A stretch of DNA of 40,838 nt from contig CAJYJO010000052.1 of assembly GCA_913774845.1 (NCBI GenBank), forward strand, positions 1 through 40,838, in the 5' to 3' direction. Below, in pieces: positions 1-9,160 of this stretch. This DNA comes from an uncultured Microbacterium sp. (GTDB lineage: Bacteria > Actinomycetota > Actinomycetes > Actinomycetales > Microbacteriaceae). Both the position numbers and the translations under genes were made by a program. Every line of letters begins with the position of its first letter. Within the stretch, counting starts at the first letter, position 1. Below the pieces are notes generated by a model, which searched no databases, had not been told where the DNA came from, and saw only the letters and a program-made list of their open reading frames with translations.

Positions 1-20
1 CCCCCCCCCCCCCCCCCCCC
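1..20. other. poly-C tract at left edge
   Basis: The first twenty bases are all C and are followed directly by complex sequence. A pure 20-nt homopolymer is out of character with the rest of the window. It is probably a contig-end or assembly artefact, though a genuine homopolymer cannot be excluded from sequence alone. Confidence 0.6.
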
Positions 21-283
21 AGCACTCCGAGGCTGGGCTGCAGCGCGGAGTCCGGGGCAGCGAGAATCCGGGCCGGCGGGAGCGAGCAGGCCGAGATGCT
101 CCGGACCCCGATGACCGCGGACACTCCGCCTCAGTGCGGAACGCCGGCGACGGGAGTGCAGACCTGGCCGTTCCGGGAGCCGACGGACCGCGCGACCCGG
201 GTTCGGCGCGCGCCGTCGCCGGGGGCCCGGCCCGGGGGATACTCGTCACGAGCGGTGCCGCCCGGCACCCGGAGGGAGAGACC
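21..283. other. unassigned left-edge region upstream of mazG
   Basis: This GC-rich stretch of about 260 bp holds no reading frame I can recognise. A frame in phase with mazG is open from a GTG at 134, but its translation does not resemble MazG and its codon pattern is poor. It has none of the GGATGCCR motifs common elsewhere. The only clear signal is the mazG ribosome binding site at 271-280. Confidence 0.4.
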
Positions 284-937
284 GTGAGCGACGACGCCCT
301 GCGGGAGGCAGCAGAGACCATGCGGGCGGTGCGCGAACGCTGCGCCTGGACGAAGACGATCGACCACCGCGACCTCGTGCCCTACCTGGTGGAGGAGAGC
401 GCCGAGGTCATCGACGCCGTCGAGACCGGCACGCGCGCCGACCTGCGGGAGGAACTCGGCGATCTGCTGTGGCAGGTGCTGTTCCACGCCGAGATCGCCG
501 CGGGCGATGCCGACGATCCCTACGACATCGACGACGTGGCACGGGGTCTCACCGAGAAGATGGTGCGGCGTCATCCGCACGTGTTCGGTGACGCCGTGGC
601 ATCCACTCCCGAAGAGGTGCTCGTGCACTGGAACGCAGCGAAGGCCGCCGAGAAGAACACGCGCACCAGCGTGCTCGACGGGGTCAGCGACCACATGCCC
701 GCTCTCGCGCTGGCACAGAAGCTCGTGGGCAAGGCCGCCCAGGTGGGGGTACCGGTCCCCGCGCACCGGCTGGCCGATCCGGAGACCGAGGTCGAGCTGG
801 GCGACGCGCTGCTGACGCTCGTCCAGCTCGCGCGGGCACGGGGCTGGGACGCCGAGCGGGCGCTCCGAGAGCGTCTGCGCGCCCTCCGCGCCGATGTCCG
901 CATGGTGGAGGAGCGCGCCCCGTCCGAGCGCGCCTGA
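284..937 (+). CDS. mazG: MazG family nucleoside triphosphate pyrophosphohydrolase
   Basis: Cytoplasmic house-cleaning enzyme expected to hydrolyse (d)NTPs to the monophosphate and pyrophosphate, removing aberrant nucleotides. The 217-residue protein carries the MazG metal-binding pattern: an EExxE-type block (EESAEVIDAV) followed by EELGDLLWQ, then a helix with LFHAEIA. The GTG at 284 was chosen because a strong GGAGGGAG ribosome binding site lies just upstream (271-278) and family similarity begins there. A longer in-phase GTG at 134 gives an unrelated N-terminus. At this length it is a single-domain actinobacterial form rather than the two-domain E. coli form. In M. tuberculosis mazG (Rv1021) also lies just before eno, which fits the gene order seen further right. 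Confidence 0.92.
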   Translation: MSDDALREAAETMRAVRERCAWTKTIDHRDLVPYLVEESAEVIDAVETGTRADLREELGDLLWQVLFHAEIAAGDADDPYDIDDVARGLTEKMVRRHPHVFGDAVASTPEEVLVHWNAAKAAEKNTRTSVLDGVSDHMPALALAQKLVGKAAQVGVPVPAHRLADPETEVELGDALLTLVQLARARGWDAERALRERLRALRADVRMVEERAPSERA

Positions 938-1071
938 GCGCGACCCATCGCCGTCGCGAGACCACCCGATCGGCGCAACCTCGCACGCGCCGACGCCGCT
1001 CTTCCGCGTGATCTCGCGTGGAACGGGCGCTCGCGTGCGCCCTGCGTGCACGGCGGTTCGCCCGAGGCTGG

Positions 1072-1077
1072 AACAAT
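1072..1077 (+). promoter_or_regulatory. putative -10 element for leaderless hisS
   Basis: The hexamer AACAAT lies exactly 6 nt before the GTG at 1084, the spacing seen for many leaderless genes in this window. It matches the TANNNT consensus imperfectly because the first T is missing. Confidence 0.3.
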
Positions 1078-1083
1078 GGACGG

Positions 1084-2358
1084 GTGGCATCCGTGAACCC
1101 GCCGCGCGGCATGCGCGACTTCCTCCCCGCCGACAAGGCCCGTCGCGAGCGCGTGCTCGCCGTCATCCGTCAGCGCTACCGCGCGCACGGCTTCGACGAG
1201 ATCGAGACCCCGGTGATGGAGGAGTACTCGCGCCTGCACGCGGGCCTCGGCGGCGACAACGAGAAGCTGTCGTTCAGCATCCTGAAGCGGGGGATGGATG
1301 CCGAGGGCATCCGCGCGGCCGCCGACGACCCCGCCGCTCTCGCCGACCTCGGTCTCCGCTACGACCTGACGGTCCCGCTGGCGCGTTTCTTCGCGACCAA
1401 TCGGGCGCAGCTGCCCTCGGTCTTCCGCGCGATCCAGATCGCCCCGGTCTGGCGGGCCGAGCGTCCGCAGAAGGGCCGGTACCGCCAGTTCGTGCAGTGC
1501 GACATCGACATCATCGGCGACGCCTCGGCGCGCGCGGAAGCCGAGCTCATGACCGCGAGCCTCGACGTGCTCGACGCGCTCGGGCTCGAGGGCGGCTCGA
1601 TCCGCGTCAACGACCGCCGCGTGCTCGACGCGATGCTCGACGTGTTCGGTTTCGCCCCCGACGAGCGCCCGGGCGTGCTCATCACCATCGACAAGCTCGA
1701 CAAGATCGGCCCATCCGGTGTCGTGGCGGAGCTGCGCGAGCGCGGGGCGACCCCCGCGGCGGCCGACGCGTTCGCCGCGTACCTCGACCGGCCCGCGGCG
1801 GTGCCGGCGTTCGATGAGGCGGGGATCCGCGCGGCGCTTCCCGCCGGCATCCCCGACGAGGTCATCGCGCACCTCGTCGCTCTCGGCGAGACGGTCGCCG
1901 CGGCGCGCGGAGCCGACGCGCCGCTCGTCTTCGACCCGTTCCTCGTGCGCGGCATGGGGTACTACACCGGCACGATCTTCGAGCTGGCCCACCCGAGCGT
2001 CGACTACTCGCTCGGCGGGGGCGGACGCTACGACGGCATGATCGGGCGCTTCCTCGGCCAGCAGGTTCCCGCCGTGGGCTTCTCGATCGGCTTCGAGCGC
2101 ATCGTCGACCTGTTGCAGGATGCCGCCGACTCGGCCGACCGTTCGATCGTGCTCGTGCACGACCGCGACGTTCCGCTCGCGCAGCTGCTCGGGCTCAAGG
2201 CGGCCCTCGTCGCAGACGGCGCCCGCGTACGCCTCGAGCAGCGCCCGAAGAACCTCAAGGCCCTGCTCGAGCGGGCGACCGCCGACGGCTACACGGCGTT
2301 CGCGGCGGTCGGTGCCGACACCACCGCGGAGACGCTCGAGGTCAAGCCGCTCGGCTGA
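1084..2358 (+). CDS. hisS: histidyl-tRNA synthetase
   Basis: Class II aminoacyl-tRNA synthetase that charges tRNA-His in the cytoplasm. The 424-residue protein starts with the typical actinobacterial NPPRGMRDFLP. It shows RYDLTVPLARFFA (class II motif 2 region), GYYTGTIFELAHP (histidine/adenylate pocket), GGGGRYDGMIGRFLG and a C-terminal anticodon-binding domain with RPKNLKALLERA. The start was set at GTG 1084 because conserved sequence begins there and no ribosome binding site supports the longer in-phase GTG at 1018. A -10-like hexamer 6 nt upstream suggests a leaderless transcript. The gene ends only 12 bp before the converging regulator gene, with a small inverted repeat (2364-2369 / 2375-2380) between them. 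Confidence 0.95.
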   Translation: MASVNPPRGMRDFLPADKARRERVLAVIRQRYRAHGFDEIETPVMEEYSRLHAGLGGDNEKLSFSILKRGMDAEGIRAAADDPAALADLGLRYDLTVPLARFFATNRAQLPSVFRAIQIAPVWRAERPQKGRYRQFVQCDIDIIGDASARAEAELMTASLDVLDALGLEGGSIRVNDRRVLDAMLDVFGFAPDERPGVLITIDKLDKIGPSGVVAELRERGATPAAADAFAAYLDRPAAVPAFDEAGIRAALPAGIPDEVIAHLVALGETVAAARGADAPLVFDPFLVRGMGYYTGTIFELAHPSVDYSLGGGGRYDGMIGRFLGQQVPAVGFSIGFERIVDLLQDAADSADRSIVLVHDRDVPLAQLLGLKAALVADGARVRLEQRPKNLKALLERATADGYTAFAAVGADTTAETLEVKPLG

Positions 2359-2370
2359 GCGGAGGTCGCC

Positions 2371-3228
2371 TCACGCGACCGCGCTGATCAACGCCTCGCT
2401 CGGGCTCTCGGCGGCAAGGCGTTCCAGACGCGCCGCGGTCGCGGCATCGCGGGGAGAGAACCACACCACGCGCGAGCCCAGACCCTCGTCGATCCACAGG
2501 CTCGACATCTCGAGGTTCAGTTCGCCGACGCGGGCGTGCACGAGGTGCTTGCTCGCGTTGCGCTCGCCGCCGACGTCGCCCAGACGCCACAGTTCTGAGA
2601 AGCGCGGCGACATCGCCTCGAGCTCGCCGATGAAGCGCTGCCACGACGGCTCCTCGTGGTGGCGGCCGTACGCGGAGCGCAGACGCGCGGCGATCCGACG
2701 CTGGGCGTGGTCGAGGTCGACGTGCGCGCGCTGCCAGGCCGTGTCGGTGAAGAGCAGCACCGCGCAGTTCCGCCGGTCGGCGGGGAGGTCGTCGAGGTCG
2801 TCGAAGAGGTAGCGGTAGGCCCGGTTGTACGCGCGGATGTCGAAGCGCGAGGTCTGCACCGCGGCGGGGTAGGGGAGGAGCTTCTCGAGCAGGTCGAGGT
2901 GAGTCTGGCCCACGCACATGCGCGCCTCGCGGTCGGGCGCGGGCAGGTCGGCCAGGGCGAACAGGTGGTCGCGCTCGTCGTCGCTGAGGCGCAGGGCGCG
3001 GGCGATGGCCGCGATCACCTGAGCGGAGGCGGCGATCGGCCGACCCTGCTCGAGCCACGTGTACCAGGTGAGCCCGACGCCGGCGAGCTGCGCGACTTCC
3101 TCCCGGCGTAGACCGACGACCCGCCGACGGGCGCCCTCCGGGAGGCCGACGTCGGCCGGTCGAAGACGGGCGCGGCGGCTGCGCAGAAAACCCGCGAACT
3201 CGGCGCGGACGTCGTCGGATCGAGTCAT
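2371..3228 (-). CDS. XRE-family regulator with MmyB-like ligand-binding domain
   Basis: Transcriptional regulator of 285 residues. The N-terminal helix-turn-helix (about residues 10-90) contains GLRREEVAQLAGVGLTWYTWLEQGR, typical of the XRE/HTH_31 group. The C-terminal half (about 110-280) is the MmyB-like, PAS-related ligand domain with YRYLFDDLDDLPADRRN. The ATG at 3228 is preceded by a strong GAGGGAGGG ribosome binding site, so the longer in-phase start is rejected. A TAGGAT -10 on this strand is at 3248-3253. The gene is divergent from an MFS exporter across an intergenic palindrome. In this family the regulator commonly controls a divergent oxidoreductase or MFS gene, so it probably represses or activates its neighbour and itself. 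The ligand is unknown; related domains have been reported to bind fatty-acid-like molecules. Confidence 0.9.
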   Translation of the reverse strand: MTRSDDVRAEFAGFLRSRRARLRPADVGLPEGARRRVVGLRREEVAQLAGVGLTWYTWLEQGRPIAASAQVIAAIARALRLSDDERDHLFALADLPAPDREARMCVGQTHLDLLEKLLPYPAAVQTSRFDIRAYNRAYRYLFDDLDDLPADRRNCAVLLFTDTAWQRAHVDLDHAQRRIAARLRSAYGRHHEEPSWQRFIGELEAMSPRFSELWRLGDVGGERNASKHLVHARVGELNLEMSSLWIDEGLGSRVVWFSPRDAATAARLERLAAESPSEALISAVA

Positions 3229-3297
3229 GGCATCCCTCCCTCGGGCGATCCTAGGACGCGCCCCGGACATCGACCCGGTGGGTGGCAGGTGCTCCCC

Positions 3298-3329
3298 GTA
3301 CCAGGATGAAGGCACTCCTGGTACCAGGA
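3298..3329. promoter_or_regulatory. palindromic operator between regulator and MFS gene
   Basis: Positions 3316-3329 read TCCTGGTACCAGGA, a perfect 14-bp palindrome. A further half-site, GTACCAGGA, lies at 3298-3306. The 11-mer GTACCAGGATG is thus repeated directly at 3298 and 3321. The palindrome covers the expected -35 of the MFS gene (-10-like CATGCT at 3342-3347, 6 nt before its ATG). It is the likely binding site of the divergent XRE/MmyB regulator. Confidence 0.65.
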
Positions 3330-3353
3330 TGCCGTGCTCTCCATGCTGGCACC

Positions 3354-4799
3354 ATGACCACTTCCGCAGAGCCCGCGACCGGCAGCGCGTCCGTGCCGAT
3401 CCGACCCGACGGCACCGCCGACGTCCCCACCTGGCGCTACCTCGGATTCCTCCTCGGACCGGGTGTCGGTACCTTCGCCTTCAACGCGGTGACCGTGATC
3501 CTCCCGACGCTGCGCGAGCGCTTCGGCGCCGGCGACGTCGCCCTCGAACTCGTGATCGCCGGCTACGGCATCCCCTTCGCCGTCCTGCTCATCCTGGGAG
3601 GCCGCCTCGGCGACCGGTTCGGACGCCACCGGCTCTACGCGCTCGGCATGGGGGTGTTCCTCGTCTCCGCGATCGCGTGCGCCCTCGCCCCGTCGATCGA
3701 GACGCTCATCGCCGCCCGTATCGCGCAGGGGGTCGGCGCGGCGCTGTGCACTCCACAGGTGCTCGGGACCATCCAGGCCACGTCGCGCGGCACCGCCCGC
3801 ACCCGCGCCATCGCCGCGTTCGGGGCGAGCGGCGGCATCGGCGCGGCGGTCGGGCAGGTCGCCGGCGGCGCGCTCGCCGCGCTGTCGTTCGGACCCCTCG
3901 ACGGCTGGCGCGCGGTCTTCGTCGTCGTCGCGCTCCTCGCGCTCGCCGCGATCGTCCTCGCCCCTCTCGCGCCGCGCTCGCCGGCGCACGAGGTGGTCGC
4001 GATCGACCTGGTGGGCACGGCGGCGCTGGCCGTCGGCATCCTGGCCGCCTCCGTCGCCCTCACCTTCGGGCCGGCGTGGAACTGGTCGTGGCCGGTGCTG
4101 GTCGTGCTGATCGTGGCGGCGATCGCCCTCGTGGGCATGTGGCGGCACCAGGATGCCATCGAACGGTCCGGCCGCGTCCCGCTCCTTCCTCCGAGCGTGC
4201 TGCGGCTGCGTCCGCTGCAGCTCGGACTGCTCGCGGCGGGACTGTTCTTCGCCGGGTACTCCGCGCTGCTGTACGTCTTCCCGCGCGCCGTCGAGGCCGG
4301 CGGGCTGACGTCGCTGCAGGCGGGGCTGGCGCTGCTGCCGTTCGCGGTGGTGTTCGCCGGGATGTCGCTGGCGGTCGCCCGCATCCAGGCGCGGCTGGGG
4401 GACGCGACGCTCGTCCTCGGCGTCGCCGTGCAGATCGTCGCCCTCCTCGGCATGGTCGCCACCCTGGCGATGGGCTGGGGCAGCGACGTGGGACTGTGGC
4501 TGCAGCCCGCGCTCGTGCTGCTGGGCGCCGGGCAGGCGCTGATCTTCTCACCGCTCACGCAGCTCGTCGTCCGCGAGGTGCCTGTCGAGGCCGCGGGACT
4601 GTCCGGCGGCATGTTCAGCACCGCGCAGCAGCTCGCCCTCTCGTTCGGCGTCATCGTCATCGGTGGTGCGGTGGGCGTCACCGGGGCGGCGGGCCGTGAC
4701 GAGCTCCTCCTGGGGCTCGCGCTCGACATCGCCCTCGCCGTCGCGGTACTCGCCGTGGCACTCGTCCTGCGGGCGCGGGGAGGCCGGGCGCAGCACTGA
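3354..4799 (+). CDS. MFS transporter, probable drug/metabolite exporter
   Basis: Inner-membrane secondary transporter of 481 residues, the size of 14-helix DHA2 (EmrB/QacA) exporters. Motif A is clear at residues 82-97 (GGRLGDRFGRHRLYAL). The glycine-rich GASGGIGAAVGQVAGGAL matches the antiporter motif C region of proton-coupled exporters. Many hydrophobic segments follow, with a hydrophilic break near DAIERSGRVPLLPP. The ATG at 3354 was preferred to the GTG/ATG starts further upstream because those would run through the operator. A leaderless arrangement is possible. The gene is divergent from an XRE/MmyB regulator and is followed by a strong hairpin, so it is probably monocistronic and ligand-inducible. 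The substrate cannot be told from sequence. Confidence 0.9.
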   Translation: MTTSAEPATGSASVPIRPDGTADVPTWRYLGFLLGPGVGTFAFNAVTVILPTLRERFGAGDVALELVIAGYGIPFAVLLILGGRLGDRFGRHRLYALGMGVFLVSAIACALAPSIETLIAARIAQGVGAALCTPQVLGTIQATSRGTARTRAIAAFGASGGIGAAVGQVAGGALAALSFGPLDGWRAVFVVVALLALAAIVLAPLAPRSPAHEVVAIDLVGTAALAVGILAASVALTFGPAWNWSWPVLVVLIVAAIALVGMWRHQDAIERSGRVPLLPPSVLRLRPLQLGLLAAGLFFAGYSALLYVFPRAVEAGGLTSLQAGLALLPFAVVFAGMSLAVARIQARLGDATLVLGVAVQIVALLGMVATLAMGWGSDVGLWLQPALVLLGAGQALIFSPLTQLVVREVPVEAAGLSGGMFSTAQQLALSFGVIVIGGAVGVTGAAGRDELLLGLALDIALAVAVLAVALVLRARGGRAQH

Positions 4800-4802
4800 G
4801 CC

Positions 4803-4834
4803 CTCGGCATCCCGAACAGACGCGGGATGCCGAG
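4803..4834 (+). terminator. hairpin terminator made of two facing GGATGCC motifs
   Basis: CTCGGCATCCCG (4803-4814) and CGGGATGCCGAG (4823-4834) form a perfect 12-bp stem with an 8-nt loop, directly after the MFS stop codon. There is no T-run. Both arms contain the over-represented GGATGCCR/YGGCATCC octamer. Confidence 0.7.
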
Positions 4835-4902
4835 AGGCCACCGTCGCCGCACCGTCAGGACACGGCCACCCGGCGTTCACCGCGGGACGGTGTCATCGGG
4901 GG

Positions 4903-5724
4903 ATGCGCACGCGTCGACCGGTGACCCTGACCGCGGCGTCCCTGGTCGCCGTCGCCGGGGCGGGGGCGGTGGGGCTGCGCACCCTCATCGCCCGTCAGGC
5001 CGCGATCGCGCGTCGCCGCATCGGCAAACCGCTCGGCGAGCAGGCGCTCGACGCCGACCGGGTGTGGCGGCGCAAGAAGCATCCGGGGGAGCCGGTCGAG
5101 CTGCTCGTGCTCGGCGACTCGATCGCCGCGGGGCTCGGCGCGGGCCATCGCCGCGACACACTCGGCGCCCGTCTCGCCAAGGGCATCGCGCGCGAGGCGG
5201 GGCGGCCCGTGCGGCTGCGCACCGCCGCGGTCGTGGGGTCGGAGACCTCCGCGCTCGCGGGCCAGATCGCGGCGCTCCCGGCGGGGTACCGGCCGGATGC
5301 CGCGGTCATCGTCGTCGGCGGCAACGACGTGACGCACCGCGTTCCGGCATCCCGCTCCGCGGAGCAGCTGGGGGAGGTCGTGCGCGACCTGCGGAGCCGC
5401 GGCGTGCCGGTCGTGGTCGGCACGTGCCCCGACCTCGGCACTCTGCGCGCGATCCCGCAACCGCTGCGCGCCCTCGCCGCGCGGTCGTCGCGGCAGCTCG
5501 CGTCGGCCCAGGCCGCGGCCGTGCATCGGGCGGGAGGGCGGGTGGTGGCGCTCGCGCGGTCCGTGGGTCCGGTTTTCGCGGAGCGGCCCGACGAGATGTT
5601 CAGCGTCGACCGCTTCCATCCCAGCGCGCTCGGCTATCGGCGCACGGCCGAGGCGCTGCTGCCGGCCGTGCTGGCAGCGCTGGAGACGTCGGGCCGGCGC
5701 GGGGGAGACCCGGCACCCGGGTGA
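4903..5724 (+). CDS. membrane-anchored SGNH/GDSL hydrolase
   Basis: Likely esterase or lipase-like hydrolase of 273 residues. An N-terminal hydrophobic segment (about 8-30) would act as signal anchor, placing the catalytic domain outside the membrane. SGNH blocks are visible: GDSIAAG with the nucleophile Ser73, VVGGNDV with the oxyanion Asn, and DRFHPS with the Asp/His pair near the C-terminus. The ATG at 4903 was chosen because it gives a proper signal anchor and full family length; a TGTCAT hexamer 6 nt upstream may be its -10. It stands alone between two hairpins. The substrate is unknown; this group contains many uncharacterised actinobacterial members. Confidence 0.85.
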   Translation: MRTRRPVTLTAASLVAVAGAGAVGLRTLIARQAAIARRRIGKPLGEQALDADRVWRRKKHPGEPVELLVLGDSIAAGLGAGHRRDTLGARLAKGIAREAGRPVRLRTAAVVGSETSALAGQIAALPAGYRPDAAVIVVGGNDVTHRVPASRSAEQLGEVVRDLRSRGVPVVVGTCPDLGTLRAIPQPLRALAARSSRQLASAQAAAVHRAGGRVVALARSVGPVFAERPDEMFSVDRFHPSALGYRRTAEALLPAVLAALETSGRRGGDPAPG

Positions 5725-5754
5725 CCCGCCGTCGACCCCCGCGCGCGCGGCGGG
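5725..5754 (+). terminator. possible terminator hairpin after SGNH hydrolase gene
   Basis: CCCGCCG (5725-5731) pairs with CGGCGGG (5748-5754). An alternative, mutually exclusive stem pairs CCGTCG (5729-5734) with CGACGG (5755-5760). There is no T-tract. Confidence 0.35.
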
Positions 5755-5854
5755 CGACGGTTCTCGGGGCCCGGCTCGCCGAGTTCCTCGACGACCGCGC
5801 CTGCACGAAGTCAGGAGTTCCGCGGGCACCCACCTGACGCATAGCCAGCGGGCC

Positions 5855-5860
5855 TACGTT
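5855..5860 (+). promoter_or_regulatory. -10 element of ctaG
   Basis: TACGTT fits the TANNNT consensus and lies exactly 6 nt before the ACG codon at 5867. That is the spacing found before leaderless ATG/GTG starts elsewhere in the window. Confidence 0.45.
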
Positions 5861-5866
5861 CTTCGC

Positions 5867-6724
5867 ACGCCTCCCGTCGATGTCTTCCTCAGCACCTGGC
5901 GCGCCGATCCGCTCACGCTCGGCGCGCTCTTCGTGGCATCCGTCGCGTACCTGCTCGGCGTGCGTCGGCTGCGACGCGGGGGCGGGAGTTGGCCGCTTCG
6001 ACGCACGATCGGGTTCTTCGTGCTCGGCCTGGCGCCCTACGCGGTCATCGAGCTCGGCTTCCTCGGGGCCTTCTCGTCGCAGCTGCGCTGGGCCTTCTCG
6101 ACCCGTATCGCCCTGCTGCTCTTCGCCGTGCCGGCGGGGATCGCCGCGGGTCGCCCACTCGACCTGATCCCGCAGGGGGTCCGGGAGCGCATCCTCGGCT
6201 CGCGCGTCGCCCGCGTCTTCGGCAACGCCATGGTCGCTACCGTGGTGATCGCCGCGGTCTTCTGCCTGTTCCTCACGCCGGTCGCCGGCATCCTGCGCGT
6301 GGATCCCGTCGCCGAGTCCTCGCTGGGGATCCTCGTGCCCCTCGTCGGGCTCGCGATGGTGCTGCCCATGATGGCGCTGGGCGCCGTGCACACGGGCACG
6401 TTCATCGCGATCGAGTTCCTGCTCGCGTTCGTCGAGCTGCTCATCGACTCCGTCCCGGGCCTCCTCTTGCGGCTCAACGACTCCGTGCTGGACCTGATCC
6501 CGGATGCCACGCACGCGGTGTCGTGGTGGCCGTCGATGCTTCACGACCAGCACCTCGCGGGCGACATGATCTGGTTCATCGCCGAGTTCGCCGACGTGCC
6601 GATCCTGGTCGTCCTGATGATCCGGTGGATGCGCAGCGACCGCGTCGAGGCGCGGGGGTTCGATGAGCTCTCGGACGAGGAGTACGACGAGATGACCCGC
6701 GCTCACCTGCGCGGAGAGCGTTGA
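5867..6724 (+). CDS. ctaG: cytochrome c oxidase assembly protein, CtaG type
   Basis: Polytopic membrane protein of the caa3_CtaG family, which helps insert copper into the cytochrome oxidase CuA/CuB centres. About seven hydrophobic segments are visible. Family features are DVFLSTWRADPL at the N-terminus, WWPSMLHDQHLAGDMIWFIAEFADVP near the C-terminus and a His-containing segment around GAVHTGTFIAIEFLLAF. The start is unusual. The conserved N-terminal residues are encoded upstream of the first canonical start (GTG 5933), and no ATG/GTG/TTG is in phase between 5834 and 5933. An ACG at 5867 sits 6 nt after a good -10, so I place the start there; GTG 5933 would cut into the first helix. Either ACG initiation or a sequence error is possible. 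The C-terminus is charged and cytoplasmic. Confidence 0.82.
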   Translation, partial: TPPVDVFLSTWRADPLTLGALFVASVAYLLGVRRLRRGGGSWPLRRTIGFFVLGLAPYAVIELGFLGAFSSQLRWAFSTRIALLLFAVPAGIAAGRPLDLIPQGVRERILGSRVARVFGNAMVATVVIAAVFCLFLTPVAGILRVDPVAESSLGILVPLVGLAMVLPMMALGAVHTGTFIAIEFLLAFVELLIDSVPGLLLRLNDSVLDLIPDATHAVSWWPSMLHDQHLAGDMIWFIAEFADVPILVVLMIRWMRSDRVEARGFDELSDEEYDEMTRAHLRGER

Positions 6725-6743
6725 CCCGCCCGCCCCGCGCCGA

Positions 6744-6749
6744 CAGGCT
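6744..6749 (+). promoter_or_regulatory. -10 element of leaderless O-methyltransferase gene
   Basis: CAGGCT is 6 nt before the GTG at 6756. It is one of the recurring -10/start pairs in this window. Confidence 0.4.
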
Positions 6750-6755
6750 GGGGGA

Positions 6756-7433
6756 GTGCCCACTCATGAAGACGTCGACGCCTTCCTGACCGAGACCCTG
6801 GTCGGGTCCGACCCCGCGGGAGCGGCCGCGCTCGCGGCCCAGCACGACGCCGGTCTGCCGGCGATCGAGGTCGCCCCCGTGAACGCGAAGTTCCTGCACC
6901 TGCTCACGCGCATCGCGGGCGCTCGCCGGGTGCTCGAGATCGGCACCCTGGGCGGCTACTCCACCATCTGGTTCGCTCGCGCGGTGGGACCGCAGGGGAC
7001 GGTCGTGACCATCGAGGCCGAGTCCGCGAACGCCGCGCTCGCGCGTCGCAACCTCGAGCACGCGGATCTCGCTGCTCGGGTCGAGGTGCGCGTGGGACGC
7101 GGCGCCGACGTTCTGCCGACGCTCGAGGGGCAGGAGCCGTTCGACCTCGTCTTCATCGACGCCGACAAGGAGTCGAACGAGCTGTACCTCGACTGGGCCG
7201 CGCGCCTCGGCCGCCCCGGCACCGTCGTCGTGCTCGACAACGTGGTGCGCGGCGGCGAGGTCGCCGACGCCGGAACGCCCGACAGCAAGGTGCAGGGCGC
7301 TCGCCGCGGCATCCTCATGCTCGGCACCGATCCCCGGTTCGACGCCACCGCGCTGCAGACCCTCGACCGGAAGGGGTGGGACGGGGTGGCCGTGGCGATC
7401 CTGGTGCATGCCGGGGCGGGCCCCGGAGCCTGA
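6756..7433 (+). CDS. SAM-dependent O-methyltransferase (family 3, COMT-like)
   Basis: Cytoplasmic class I methyltransferase of 225 residues. The SAM-binding motif I is VLEIGTLGGYST (residues 59-70). The family 3 O-methyltransferase signatures are DLVFIDADKESNELYLDWA, with the metal-binding Asp, and VVLDNVVRGGEV with a metal-binding Asp/Asn. The mid-region has PVNAKFLHLL. The full length matches caffeoyl-CoA or catechol O-methyltransferase homologues that need a divalent metal. The GTG at 6756 has no ribosome binding site but a -10 6 nt upstream, so it is probably leaderless. The physiological substrate is unknown; neighbours give no clue. Confidence 0.9.
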   Translation: MPTHEDVDAFLTETLVGSDPAGAAALAAQHDAGLPAIEVAPVNAKFLHLLTRIAGARRVLEIGTLGGYSTIWFARAVGPQGTVVTIEAESANAALARRNLEHADLAARVEVRVGRGADVLPTLEGQEPFDLVFIDADKESNELYLDWAARLGRPGTVVVLDNVVRGGEVADAGTPDSKVQGARRGILMLGTDPRFDATALQTLDRKGWDGVAVAILVHAGAGPGA

Positions 7434-7443
7434 AGCGGTCGCT

Positions 7444-8988
<1,545 letters not shown>

Positions 8989-9003
8989 GCGTCCGACACC
9001 GTG

Positions 9004-9033
9004 AGGAGGGGGAGCCGCGAGGCTCCCCCTCCT
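9004..9033 (+). terminator. eno intrinsic terminator
   Basis: AGGAGGGGGAGCC (9004-9016), a GCGA tetraloop, and GGCTCCCCCTCCT (9021-9033) form a perfect 13-bp stem 15 nt after the eno stop codon. Confidence 0.85.
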
Positions 9034-9108
9034 TCGTCGTTCCCGCCGCTTTCGCTGAGCGGTCGCCGAGCGCCCGGCGCGTCCCCGAGGCCCCCTCGCG
9101 CCGAGACG

Positions 9109-9114
9109 TAGACT
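9109..9114 (+). promoter_or_regulatory. -10 element of the ftsB/divIC promoter
   Basis: TAGACT, the same hexamer as at eno, lies between the eno terminator and the GTG at 9161. A GGAAGGG ribosome binding site (9149-9155) precedes the start. Confidence 0.45.
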
Positions 9115-9160
9115 CGCTCGCGGCCCGAATCCCGGGCGGAACGACGACGGAAGGGATGCC

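Noticed and set aside
134-283. N-terminal extension of MazG from GTG 134
   Set aside because: The added residues have no resemblance to MazG, whereas GTG 284 has a strong ribosome binding site directly upstream.
3059-3350. Plus-strand coding region antisense to the XRE regulator
   Set aside because: The composition is Arg/Pro-rich without motifs; the minus-strand frame has a clear helix-turn-helix, ribosome binding site and normal codon use.
4827-5837. Long alternative reading frames overlapping the SGNH hydrolase gene
   Set aside because: They are arginine/alanine-rich shadows caused by high G+C; the SGNH frame carries all catalytic motifs.
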